A stretch of 42,104 bases of DNA from Lentisphaerae bacterium RIFOXYC12_FULL_60_16 (lineage in GTDB: Bacteria; Verrucomicrobiota; Kiritimatiellia; UBA8416; YA12-FULL-60-10). The notes below the pieces were generated by a model. The model saw only the letters and a program-made list of their open reading frames with translations, was not told where the DNA came from and searched no databases. Numbering within the stretch: position 1 is the first letter of the stretch; every line of letters begins with the position of its first letter. Shown here piece by piece: positions 1 to 8,353 of the stretch. The position numbers were made by a program, and so were the translations under genes. The DNA lies in assembly GCA_001803315.1 (NCBI GenBank), contig MHBQ01000184.1:35648-77751 (forward strand), written 5' to 3'.

Positions 1-471
1 CATTTGTATGGTGAGATGCACCGTTTCATCCCGGCCCTGGCCAACTGGGTGGGGGGACGGGTGGAAGAGGTCGAGGTGGGACATTTTCCCCGCCTGCGCG
101 GTTCGTCCAAATATGGCATATCCCGCACGGCACGCGTGGTGCTGGATTTGATCACCGTCAAGTTCCTGATGCAATACAGCAAGGGTCCGATGCAGATTTT
201 CGGGAAATGGGGGCTGATGTTCGGAGGGATTGGCACCCTGATCCTCGCGATCATACTGGGAGCCCACCTCTCCTTCCGCCTGTTGGGAACGGAACTGGGC
301 GCCGACCTGATCAAGCGGCCGTTCTGGATCATGACCTCGTTCATGCTGATGTTTTTCGGGGTCCAGTTTATCGGCATGGGATTGCTGGCGGAAATCCAGA
401 TCCGGACCTGGCATGAGTCACAAAACAAACCGATCTACGTCATCCGTGAAACCTGTGAGTCCTCGTGTTGA
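1..471 (+). CDS. Membrane glycosyltransferase, C-terminal part (family 2, dolichol-phosphate-mannose-synthase-like)
   Basis: This gene is cut by the left window edge; the reading frame is open from base 1 and stops at 469-471. The visible 156 residues are the end of a polyprenyl-phosphate glycosyltransferase. They contain the LYGEMHRFIPALA stretch, the HFPRLRGSSKYGISR motif typical of the end of the catalytic GT2 domain, and two hydrophobic segments (about residues 70-95 and 105-130) that anchor the enzyme in the inner membrane. Such enzymes move a sugar from a nucleotide donor to a polyprenyl phosphate on the cytoplasmic face. The acceptor and sugar cannot be told from this fragment. It lies 50 bases upstream of the murC-murB fusion, where many dcw clusters carry murG. 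It is not MurG, whose family has a different fold and motifs. Confidence 0.85.
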   Translation, partial: HLYGEMHRFIPALANWVGGRVEEVEVGHFPRLRGSSKYGISRTARVVLDLITVKFLMQYSKGPMQIFGKWGLMFGGIGTLILAIILGAHLSFRLLGTELGADLIKRPFWIMTSFMLMFFGVQFIGMGLLAEIQIRTWHESQNKPIYVIRETCESSC

Positions 472-521
472 ACGCCTGCCGGTGCGGACGGTGATGACCG
501 GTACGGTGGAGCCCGTGTGCC

Positions 522-2858
522 ATGCTTGTTGAAACCTGTTTGCCGCAGACCGGTGGGTATGCGCGTGACACCATCCTTTCCCTGTTAAACCGTGGCGCCC
601 CGGTTCACCTGGTGGGTGCCGGCGGGGTGGGGATGGCCGGTCTGGCGGTCCTGCTCCGGGCACGCGGCTTGCGCGTGAGTGGTTGTGACAACCAGCCGGG
701 CCGGTTCACACGGTGGCTGGAATCGAAGGGCATTCCGGTCATGATCGGGCACGATCCCACCCATCTGGCGGATGGTGTTGACTGGGTGATCCGCAGCACG
801 GCCGTGCCGGATGAGGCGCCGGAACTGGTGCAGGCGCGACGCCTGGGACTGCCCGTGGTGCATCGTGGCTGCGTCTTGCCGCGCCTGCTCGATGGGCGGG
901 TTTCCGTTGCGGTCAGCGGCACGCATGGCAAGACCACCACCAGCACCTTCATCGCCCTGTTGCTGACACGGGCCGGACTGGCTCCGGATTGGGCGATTGG
1001 CGGCGAGGTGCCGCTACTGGGCGGGGTGGCTGGATGCGGGGACGGGTCCCGTATGGTGGTGGAGGCCGATGAGAGCGACGGCACCTTGTCGAATTACGCG
1101 CCATCCCTGGCGGTGATCACCAACATCGAATTTGACCACATGGAGCACTTTGCCGATGTGCAGGCATTCGAACGGTGCTTTGAATCCTTTGCCGATCAGG
1201 CGGGGAAAGTCATCTACGGGGCCGATGATCGGCGTGCCAGTCGCCTGATGGCCGGCCGGCCGGGTGCCGTCGGATTCGGTTTTTCTGAAGGGGCCCTGTA
1301 CCGGGCGGTGGATATCCGCGCCAACGGGTCCAGCCAACAATTCGGACTGGAACGGGGCGGACAGCGGTTGGGCGGTATCCGGCTGCCGATGCCCGGCCGG
1401 CACAACGTGTTGAATGCCCTGGCCGCCCTGGCGGTCTGCCTTGAATGGGGCGTACCGTTTGACGTGCTTGCGGAAGCGGCGGACGGACTGGCGCTTCCCG
1501 GCCGGCGTTTTGAACGGGTGACGGAGGCCGGGGGAGTCGCGGTGTTTTCAGACTATGCCCATCACCCTTCCGAGGTTGCGGCGCTTGTACGGATGGTCCG
1601 GGATCTCCCATACCGTCGGCGGGTGGTGGTCTACCAGCCGCACCGTTATACCCGGACCCTTGCCTTGAAGGTGGATTTCCCCCCGGCGTTCGAGGGCGTG
1701 GATGAATTGATCCTGGCGCCGGTTTATGGGGCTTCTGAACCACCCCTGGCGGGCGGGATGATCCAGGACCTGTATGCCGCCTTCCGGTCGTCCGGTACGG
1801 CCACCGCCGGACATGTCTACCTCGCGGATTCACTGCATCACGCCTGGCAGGCTGTGCGGCGGCTGGTGAAGCGCGGGGATGCCTTGCTGGTGGTCGGGGC
1901 AGGCGATGTCGAACAGATCGCCCGGTGGGCAGGGCAGCCGGGCCCGGATGGCGCGTTGATGCCGGTAACGGAATTTCCGGCTGACTTCCCGGCCCTGGGC
2001 GCCGGTTCCACAGGTTCCGTCAATGAACCGCTGGGGCCCCGGACCACCCTGGGTGTCGGCGGATGCGCGGATTACTGGGTGGAGGCCGGATCCGAGGCGG
2101 ATGCCGTCCGCGTACTGGCCTGGGCGCACCGGCAGGCCATGCCGGTGCAGGTGCTGGGGGGCGGCAGCAACCTGCTGGTCAGCGATCTCGGGGTTCGCGG
2201 GGTGGTCATGCGTCTCGGGGCCGGCTTTGCCGGGATCCGGGAAGCATCCGGTGTGGTTTGCATCGGGGCCGGCACCTCCCTGGCAACGGTGGAGCGGTGG
2301 ATGGTGGACCGGGGGTGGTCGGGTCTCGAGTTCCTGGGGGGGATTCCCGCCACGGTGGGCGGGTGCCTGCGCATGAACGCCGGGGCCTGGGGCCATTCGA
2401 TTGCCGAATGCGTCGAATGGATTCGGTGTTTGAAACCGGATGGATCGGTTTGTATAGTGGCCCGCGACGAATTGGATGCCGGTTACCGCTCGATGGGAGC
2501 ACTGACTGGTTGCATGGCCGTGGAGGCGGGGCTCCGGTTGACACGGGTTCCGGTCGAACAGGTGCGGGAATCGTTTGCGGCGGCCCGCACGCATCGACGT
2601 TGGATGATGCAGGAACGTACGGCGGGATCGGTATTCCGGAACCCGCCTGGAGGATTTGCGGGCGCATTGATCGAGCAGGCGGGCTTGAAGGGATGCCGGG
2701 TCGGCGGTGCGCGGATATCGGAACAGCATGCCAATGTCGTGGTTGCTGAACGGGCGGCGACCGCTTCGGATGTACGGGCGTTGATCCTGCAGGTGCAGGA
2801 CCGGGTTTTGCGGACGACCGGGGTGAGCCTGGAGCCTGAAATTGTTTGGATGGTGTGA
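522..2858 (+). CDS. murC-murB: Bifunctional UDP-N-acetylmuramate--L-alanine ligase / UDP-N-acetylenolpyruvoylglucosamine reductase (MurC-MurB fusion)
   Basis: The 778-residue protein joins two cytoplasmic steps of peptidoglycan precursor synthesis. MurB reduces UDP-GlcNAc-enolpyruvate to UDP-MurNAc with FAD and NADPH. MurC then adds L-alanine using ATP. The MurC half (about 25-480) has the N-terminal nucleotide fold (VGAGGVGMAG, 31-40), the ATP loop GTHGKTTT (133-140), DESDGT, NIEFDHMEHF, GRHNVLNALAA and DYAHHPSEV. The MurB half (about 490-778) has TTLGVGG, the FAD-binding GGGSNLL (near 545), GGIPATVGG, the GSVFRNP serine motif and the C-terminal LEPE with the expected catalytic Glu. Both halves look complete, so neither looks like a relic. 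ATG 522 has a GGTGGA at 505-510. The stop is followed after one base by the ddl ATG. Confidence 0.95.
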   Translation: MLVETCLPQTGGYARDTILSLLNRGAPVHLVGAGGVGMAGLAVLLRARGLRVSGCDNQPGRFTRWLESKGIPVMIGHDPTHLADGVDWVIRSTAVPDEAPELVQARRLGLPVVHRGCVLPRLLDGRVSVAVSGTHGKTTTSTFIALLLTRAGLAPDWAIGGEVPLLGGVAGCGDGSRMVVEADESDGTLSNYAPSLAVITNIEFDHMEHFADVQAFERCFESFADQAGKVIYGADDRRASRLMAGRPGAVGFGFSEGALYRAVDIRANGSSQQFGLERGGQRLGGIRLPMPGRHNVLNALAALAVCLEWGVPFDVLAEAADGLALPGRRFERVTEAGGVAVFSDYAHHPSEVAALVRMVRDLPYRRRVVVYQPHRYTRTLALKVDFPPAFEGVDELILAPVYGASEPPLAGGMIQDLYAAFRSSGTATAGHVYLADSLHHAWQAVRRLVKRGDALLVVGAGDVEQIARWAGQPGPDGALMPVTEFPADFPALGAGSTGSVNEPLGPRTTLGVGGCADYWVEAGSEADAVRVLAWAHRQAMPVQVLGGGSNLLVSDLGVRGVVMRLGAGFAGIREASGVVCIGAGTSLATVERWMVDRGWSGLEFLGGIPATVGGCLRMNAGAWGHSIAECVEWIRCLKPDGSVCIVARDELDAGYRSMGALTGCMAVEAGLRLTRVPVEQVRESFAAARTHRRWMMQERTAGSVFRNPPGGFAGALIEQAGLKGCRVGGARISEQHANVVVAERAATASDVRALILQVQDRVLRTTGVSLEPEIVWMV

Positions 2859-2859
2859 A

Positions 2860-3786
2860 ATGGCGCGACGATTCAAACGGGTGGCGGTTTTGATGGGTGG
2901 GCCGTCATCGGAACGGGATGTCTCCCTGCGGTCTGGAGCTGCGGTAACAGCCGGGCTCACCGAGGCCGGGTATGATACGGTTGCCATCGACGTCAAGGGT
3001 CGGACGCTGGATCTGCCATCCGGGATCGAAGCGGTATTCATTGCCCTGCACGGGGAATTCGGGGAAGACGGTGAAGTCCAGTCCATGCTGGAGGCGCAGG
3101 ACGTCCCGTATACGGGATCGGGGCCCCGTGCCAGCTGGCTGTCGTTCAACAAGCAGGCCAGCAAGAAGGTGCTGATGCGCAAGGGGGTGCCTACGCCGCG
3201 GTTTGAGTTGGTCCGTTCCGGAAGCCCCTGTCCCTTTCCCCTGCCGGTGGTGGTGAAACCTCCCGCCCAGGGATCCAGCATCGGGGTGTACCGGGTTCGT
3301 ACCCCGGCTGAATGGGGGCCGGCGCTGGCGGATGGCCTTCGATTTGCGCCCGAAATCATGGTGGAGGTTTTTATTCCCGGTCGTGAATTGACGGTCGGGA
3401 TTGTTGGCGATATGGTGCTGCCGGTGATCGAGATCCGTGCGCCGGATGACTGGTATGATTACACGGCCAAGTATACCAAGGGGCAGACGCAGTACCTGGT
3501 GCCGGCCCCCTTGGAGCCTGTCTTGGCACGACAATGCCAACAGGTTGCCCGGGCCACCTTCGATGCGTTGGGGTGTCGCGGAGTCGGCCGGGTTGACATC
3601 CGGTTATCCGATACAGGTGAGATGATGGTGTTGGAGCTGAACAATGTTCCCGGATTCACGGAAACGAGCCTGCTGCCCAAGGCGGCGCGGGAGGCGGGAT
3701 TGTCGTTTCCCGTGTTGTGTGCGCGGATCCTTGAATCGGCTGGAACTGATCGTCAGCCGGGTCTGACCGGTACGGAGATGGCGTGA
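2860..3786 (+). CDS. ddl: D-alanine--D-alanine ligase
   Basis: This 308-residue ATP-grasp ligase makes D-Ala-D-Ala for the peptidoglycan stem peptide. Visible motifs are MGGPSSERDVSLRSG near the N-terminus, the ALHGEFGEDG substrate loop, VVKPPAQGSSIGV (ATP-grasp glycine loop), EIRAPDDWYDYTAKY, and RVDIRL followed by ELNNVPGFTETSLLPKAA, the metal- and substrate-binding C-terminal block. A longer frame is open from a TTG at 2842, but ATG 2860 begins one base after the murC-murB stop and gives the expected N-terminus MARRFKRVAVLMGGPSSE. The stop overlaps the ftsQ ATG by one base (TGATG), so the two are probably translationally coupled. Confidence 0.95.
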   Translation: MARRFKRVAVLMGGPSSERDVSLRSGAAVTAGLTEAGYDTVAIDVKGRTLDLPSGIEAVFIALHGEFGEDGEVQSMLEAQDVPYTGSGPRASWLSFNKQASKKVLMRKGVPTPRFELVRSGSPCPFPLPVVVKPPAQGSSIGVYRVRTPAEWGPALADGLRFAPEIMVEVFIPGRELTVGIVGDMVLPVIEIRAPDDWYDYTAKYTKGQTQYLVPAPLEPVLARQCQQVARATFDALGCRGVGRVDIRLSDTGEMMVLELNNVPGFTETSLLPKAAREAGLSFPVLCARILESAGTDRQPGLTGTEMA

Positions 3787-4688
3787 TGCGGGGATCGAAT
3801 TCCATGCTGAACCTGTCCAGCCGGTACCGTCGATCCGCCACCCAGAATCTCCGGGTCCGGGTGCGGGCCGATGTCCGGCGCCAGGAGCGGATCCGTTACC
3901 TTGGTGTGCTGGTGGTGATCCTGGCCTTGGCAGCCTGTGGTGTGGCGGGTTGGTTCAGTTGCCGTCTGCTGGGTAAGGTCCTGTTTTCGGGGAATGAAAC
4001 CTATACCCTCAAGACCCTGGACATCCGGGGGGGCGGCAGCATTGTGCGCGATTTTATCCGTGGAAAGCACAATCTGACGGAGGGGATCAACCTTTTTTCC
4101 TTCAATATCGAGGAATTGAGCCGTGATTTCCTGGCCGGTGCGCCGAGTTTCAAATCCATCCAGATTCGCCGGATCTTGCCTGACACGCTGACCATCGACG
4201 TGGTGGAGCGAAGTCCGCTTGCCAGTATCGGTCGATCAGGGATCCTTGTGGTCGATCGGGAAGGTGTCGTATTCGGGATGCGCAGCCGGTTTGAACACCT
4301 GCCGGTTATTACCGGCACTACCGGTGCGGTCTTGAAGCCGGGTGACCGGGTAACCGGTGTGTTGCGGGATGCCGTTACCCTGCTGGACGTGTGTGACCAG
4401 ACCCTGCTGGGGTCTGATTTGTCGATTGTCCAGGTGGATGTCCGGGGTGGTTTTGGTGGACGCGAGGATGCCTTGAACCTGGAATTGCGCGATGGTGTCC
4501 GCGTGGCCCTGTGGTGGCCCCGCGGGGTGGTTGAAGAAACGGCTTCGCTCCAGGATTTGAAGGATCGTCTACGGGTCCTGTCAGGCGTGATCCGGCGGTC
4601 GAAAGCCGACGGGCGGCTGCTGCAAACCGTGAACCTGACGCTGGATTCCTATCGTCAGAATTGCCCGATAACCCTGAGGACTCCCTGA
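3786..4688 (+). CDS. ftsQ: Cell division protein FtsQ
   Basis: The product is a 300-residue bitopic membrane protein of the divisome. It has a basic cytoplasmic N-terminus (about 1-40), one transmembrane helix (about 40-60, YLGVLVVILALAACGVAG), a POTRA domain (TYTLKTLDIRGGGSIV to TLTIDVVERSPLA, roughly 75-150) and a beta-rich domain that starts at GILVVDREGVVFG. Sequence conservation is low, as is usual for FtsQ. The call rests on this topology, the POTRA pattern and the ddl-ftsQ-ftsA-ftsZ order. ATG 3786 overlaps the ddl stop. A second ATG at 3804 is possible. Confidence 0.88.
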   Translation: MRGSNSMLNLSSRYRRSATQNLRVRVRADVRRQERIRYLGVLVVILALAACGVAGWFSCRLLGKVLFSGNETYTLKTLDIRGGGSIVRDFIRGKHNLTEGINLFSFNIEELSRDFLAGAPSFKSIQIRRILPDTLTIDVVERSPLASIGRSGILVVDREGVVFGMRSRFEHLPVITGTTGAVLKPGDRVTGVLRDAVTLLDVCDQTLLGSDLSIVQVDVRGGFGGREDALNLELRDGVRVALWWPRGVVEETASLQDLKDRLRVLSGVIRRSKADGRLLQTVNLTLDSYRQNCPITLRTP

Positions 4689-4690
4689 TT

Positions 4691-5902
4691 ATGCCTGCGG
4701 CATCGGAACCGGTAGTGGCGTTGGAGATTGGCACGTCGAAGGTGATTGCGCTGGTGGCCGAATTGCGTGAGGACGGGCACGCCATGGTGATCGGGTTGGG
4801 ACAACAACCTTCTGCCGGCGTGCGCAAGGGACAGGTGATCGATCTCCAGAATGCCACGGAGAGTGTGCGGACCGCCTTGTTGCAGGCCGAGGAAAATGCC
4901 GATGTGGAAATTGCCAAAATCGTGTTGTCGATCAGCGGCGGGCATATCCAGAGCGTTGTCAACCGGGGCTATGTCACCGTGGTGGATCCCCACTACGAGA
5001 TCACGGCGGAAACGATTGAGGAAGTGGCGGAAATCGCCGCCGCGGCACCCCTGACGCTGGATTGTGAGAAGATTCATACCATCCGGCAGAATTTCTCGCT
5101 CGATGGCAAGGATGCGGTCAGTAATCCCCTGGGGATGGAGGCCCGGGTCCTGCACCTGAGCAGCCTGGTGATCTACGGGGCCCAAACGCCCATCAACAAC
5201 ACGATCAAAGTCATCCAGTCCCTCAAGCTGGAGGTGGAAGACGTGGCCTTTTCGGGGTTGTGTTCGGCGCTGGCAGTTCTCACTCCCGAACAGAAGCAGA
5301 GCGGTGCTGTTGTGCTGGATATCGGCGCCGGCACCATTGATTTTCTGGTGTATGCCGACAACGTGGTGGCGTCGGCCGGATCCATCGGAGTGGGGGGAGA
5401 GCATCTCACCAATGATGTGGCGCTGGGATTGAACCTGCCGAGACCCCAGGCGGAATGGCTCAAGCTGGAACATGGCTCGGCACTGGAATGCGACGACGAT
5501 TCCGACAGCAAGGTGTCCATTCCCGCGGACGGCGGGTTTTCGGGACGGCAGGTGTCCCTACGCGCCCTGCGCACCATCCTTCATGCGCGGGCGGACGAGA
5601 TGCTCCGGATCGTGCATGATCGTCTGGCGGAACTTGATTTGCTGCACCACATGGCGGGTGGCGTGGTGATCACCGGCGGTTGTGCACGCTTGCCCGGCCT
5701 TACGGACCTGGCCCTATCCGTTTTCAATTGTCCCTGCCAGATCGGGTATCCACGGAATATTTCCGGGTTGATGGCGGTGTCGGAAGGACCTGAATTTGCA
5801 ACGGCCAGCGGGTTGATCCGGTATGCCTACCAGGGTCGGGGTGTTCGGCAGAAACCACGCAACGGCGGCCTGTTTAACTGGATACTGGGGCGATCATCAT
5901 GA
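4691..5902 (+). CDS. ftsA: Cell division protein FtsA
   Basis: FtsA is an actin-like ATPase that tethers FtsZ filaments to the inner membrane. The 403-residue product shows the phosphate-1 motif (VALEIGTSKVIALVAE), the FtsA-specific 1C subdomain region (SISGGHIQ to IHTIRQNFSLDG), phosphate-2 (VVLDIGAGTIDFLVY), the adenosine motif (GGVVITGGCARLPGL) and a C-terminal amphipathic helix ending GLFNWILGRSS, the membrane-targeting sequence. The frame is open from TTG 4661 inside ftsQ. ATG 4691 is preferred because it lies two bases after the ftsQ stop and has GAGGA at 4676-4680. The end overlaps ftsZ by four bases (ATGA). Confidence 0.95.
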   Translation: MPAASEPVVALEIGTSKVIALVAELREDGHAMVIGLGQQPSAGVRKGQVIDLQNATESVRTALLQAEENADVEIAKIVLSISGGHIQSVVNRGYVTVVDPHYEITAETIEEVAEIAAAAPLTLDCEKIHTIRQNFSLDGKDAVSNPLGMEARVLHLSSLVIYGAQTPINNTIKVIQSLKLEVEDVAFSGLCSALAVLTPEQKQSGAVVLDIGAGTIDFLVYADNVVASAGSIGVGGEHLTNDVALGLNLPRPQAEWLKLEHGSALECDDDSDSKVSIPADGGFSGRQVSLRALRTILHARADEMLRIVHDRLAELDLLHHMAGGVVITGGCARLPGLTDLALSVFNCPCQIGYPRNISGLMAVSEGPEFATASGLIRYAYQGRGVRQKPRNGGLFNWILGRSS

Positions 5903-7068
5903 CCCTGCAATCCACCCGAATCCTGGTGACCGGCATCGGCGGTGCGGGATGCCGCATTCTCGACACCATGGCCCAGTCCGGCATGACCGGGCCCTTCTAT
6001 GCCGCTGTCAGTACGGATTCAAAGGCGCTGGCCGGTTGCCGGGTCGGCACCCGCCAGCGGATCGGGACACAACGGGATGTATCCTTCGGAACCGGTGAGG
6101 ATGTGGAGCGCGGCCGGCAGGCGGCTGAAGAAAGTCAGGCCGACCTGGTGCGCCTGTTTTCGAACCTGGACCTTGCTTTCATGGTGGGAGGATTGGGTGG
6201 CGGTACGGGATCGGGCGCGATGCCGGTTGCCTGCCGTATTGCACGGGAACAGGGCGCCATGGTGATGGCCGTTGTGGCGTTGCCGTTCGAGTTTGAAGGG
6301 CAAGCCCGTGCCGACCTTGCCCGTTCCGCCCTCGATGCGGTCCGGGCGGAATCCGACCTGATGGTGGTGATTCCCAATGACCGGGTGACGGACGGAAATG
6401 CTTCCCGGTTGAAAGATGCCTTTGCCCGTTCGAGTGACCTGATGGCCAATCTGGTATTTGGCCTCTGGCGTTCGCTTTCAAAACCCGGGCATTTGAATTT
6501 CGATTTTGATGACCTGCGGGCCATGGTCCGGGAGACTGGCGGCACGTGCACTGCCGGTTTCGGAGATGCCGTTGGACGGGACCGGTCCATCGAGGCCTTG
6601 AATGCCCTGATGCAGGGCAGGCTTCTGGATGGCGGTCAACGCCTGCAGGATGCATCTGCCGCCATCATCAGCATGGTGGGAGGCCCCGACCTGTCGGTGG
6701 GAGAAGTGGACGGGGTGATGACGGGTATCACCGCCCGGTTGCCTGCCACGGCCCGGTCGCTCCTGGGGGTCATGATTGACGACGGGTGGCGAAACCGGTT
6801 GACGGTGACGGTCCTGGTGTCCGAGGCGTGGGGAACCCCCCGGCCACGGCAGGAGGAGACGTCGACTCCGCCGGTGGCCGGCGCACGCTCTGCGGATCGG
6901 GGCTCCAGTCGGAAACGTCCGCCCAAGCCTCCGGATCGCCAGCAGAAGTTGAAGCTCGATTTTGTGGAGGATGGGCCGTTCCGGAATGCACCGGCCACCC
7001 ATCTCGGAGGTCAGAATCTGGACACCCCGACCTACCTGCGCCGCTCGATCTCAATCCGCGACGGGTGA
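5899..7068 (+). CDS. ftsZ: Cell division protein FtsZ (divergent)
   Basis: FtsZ is the tubulin-like GTPase that forms the division ring. The 389-residue product has an N-terminal GIGGAGCRI loop (12-20), the tubulin signature as GGLGGGTGSGA (97-107), IPNDRV, and a T7 loop with the catalytic pattern N200-F-D202-F-D-D205. A Pro/Arg-rich linker of roughly 55 residues follows. The C-terminal peptide LDTPTYLRR (from 374) matches the FtsA/ZipA-binding tail consensus. Divergences include STD in place of the usual NTD near residue 40 and the unusual GGAGCRILD after the first glycine loop. The GTPase core nevertheless looks functional. It overlaps ftsA by ATGA and ends seven bases from the convergent LarA-like gene. 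Confidence 0.94.
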   Translation: MTLQSTRILVTGIGGAGCRILDTMAQSGMTGPFYAAVSTDSKALAGCRVGTRQRIGTQRDVSFGTGEDVERGRQAAEESQADLVRLFSNLDLAFMVGGLGGGTGSGAMPVACRIAREQGAMVMAVVALPFEFEGQARADLARSALDAVRAESDLMVVIPNDRVTDGNASRLKDAFARSSDLMANLVFGLWRSLSKPGHLNFDFDDLRAMVRETGGTCTAGFGDAVGRDRSIEALNALMQGRLLDGGQRLQDASAAIISMVGGPDLSVGEVDGVMTGITARLPATARSLLGVMIDDGWRNRLTVTVLVSEAWGTPRPRQEETSTPPVAGARSADRGSSRKRPPKPPDRQQKLKLDFVEDGPFRNAPATHLGGQNLDTPTYLRRSISIRDG

Positions 7069-7075
7069 TTCTCCG

Positions 7076-8353
7076 TCATGTTGGGTGGACGTTCCGCACG
7101 AACGGCAACAGGTAGCGGGCGTCCGGCATGGCGTACCACGAGGGGTCTTTGCATCCCTGCTGTGCGAGCCGGGTGAGGGCTTTTTGCAAGGCGCTCCCGA
7201 GTTCCGGTGCAGTTTCAATCCCCAGATCGCGGCAATCGGCTTCGGGCATACGGGTCACCAGGATGGTGTCGATTCCCCGTTGGCGGGAGGAGAGGGCCGT
7301 CTGGCCCAGCACTTCGACGGACTGGCGCAGTTCCCGGTAGAGGATTGCCGGATCCTGCCTGCGTATCCAGTAGCGGAAACGTTCGTCACCGAGTCCTTCG
7401 GGGCAGGGGGCTTCCAGCACCAGGCATCCGTCCGGGCGCATGGCCCGGTGGGCGTTAAACAGGGCCTTGTGGCTTTGAATCCAGTTTGGGGCTGATCCGG
7501 CAGATGCCACCACCAGGTCGGCTGGCTGATCCAGGTCGATCCGGTATACGCGGTTGGCCAGCCGGCAGGCGGTGCGGTGGGCGAGGTCGAGATCGCCGGA
7601 AAAACAACCCACGATGGACCCGTCGGGCGACAGTACGGTGTTCAGGATGATGTCGGGCCGGCAAAAACATGCCGATTCGTACATGGCCTCGGACACGGGA
7701 TTTCCGTCCAACCGGCCGGGTTCCACCCCGTCACTGATCCGGTCATGGACGGGATCCAGCGTCAGGCTGTGGTTATGCGCGATGGTGTCGCGGGATGCCA
7801 ACCCGGGTACCAGGGATTTTCGTCCGCCTCCATAACCGGCATGATAGTGAAACGTGACGGTGCCGGTGAGGACCAGGCGGTCCGACTCGAGGACGCGCCG
7901 GTTTACCCGGACGGGATGTCCACGTTTGGTGGTGCCGACGTGCACGAGGTCGGCATCGTTGTCGGGGTCATGCAGGAAGATCCGGTCGTCAAACCGTGTT
8001 GCCACCGCTTCTCCGAGGATGGCGTGTAATTCGGGACGGGTGGGATGCCTGTGAATGCCGGAGGCGACCAGGAAGGTGATATCGCCTTCATCGCAACCGC
8101 GTTCGCTCCAGGCCTTGAGGAGATGTGGCAGGATGTGATGGATGCCGGTTTTCCGGGTGTAATCGGACACCACGATGCACACGGTTTCGCCGGGTGACGG
8201 AACCTCCAGGATGGACGGTCCTGCATCTTCCGGCCAGCAGGGGGAGGCTAAGGCCTTGAGCAGATCTTCCGGTCCAAGCGCGGGAAAACCCGGCGGCGAA
8301 GCCAGGATTCCCCGGCATCGGGCAGGACTCAAGATCCCGTCGGGGATCTTCAT
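7076..8353 (-). CDS. LarA-like nickel-dependent racemase/epimerase family protein
   Basis: The 425-residue protein belongs to the lactate racemase (LarA, DUF2088) family, cytoplasmic enzymes that use a nickel-pincer nucleotide (NPN) cofactor to racemise or epimerise 2-hydroxyacids. Visible family residues are D64-Y-T66-R67, the SGIHRHPT motif with H101, FHYHAGYGGGRKSLVPG with H169/H171 and K179 (the cofactor-lysine position), HNH at 193-195, and Q293-x-x-K296 in IQSHKAL. These match the spacing of the characterised Lactobacillus enzyme. The substrate is unknown, since the family is wider than lactate. No larB, larC or larE cofactor genes are in the window. It is the last gene of the minus-strand operon, and its ATG overlaps the MoxR stop (ATGA, 8350-8353). 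Confidence 0.85.
   Translation of the reverse strand: MKIPDGILSPARCRGILASPPGFPALGPEDLLKALASPCWPEDAGPSILEVPSPGETVCIVVSDYTRKTGIHHILPHLLKAWSERGCDEGDITFLVASGIHRHPTRPELHAILGEAVATRFDDRIFLHDPDNDADLVHVGTTKRGHPVRVNRRVLESDRLVLTGTVTFHYHAGYGGGRKSLVPGLASRDTIAHNHSLTLDPVHDRISDGVEPGRLDGNPVSEAMYESACFCRPDIILNTVLSPDGSIVGCFSGDLDLAHRTACRLANRVYRIDLDQPADLVVASAGSAPNWIQSHKALFNAHRAMRPDGCLVLEAPCPEGLGDERFRYWIRRQDPAILYRELRQSVEVLGQTALSSRQRGIDTILVTRMPEADCRDLGIETAPELGSALQKALTRLAQQGCKDPSWYAMPDARYLLPFVRNVHPT

Noticed and set aside
1830-3359. Long open frame (509 codons) on the minus strand opposite murC-murB and ddl
   Set aside because: It lies wholly opposite strongly conserved genes, and its translation is Arg/Pro/His-rich with no recognisable motif. 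It is a GC-rich shadow frame.
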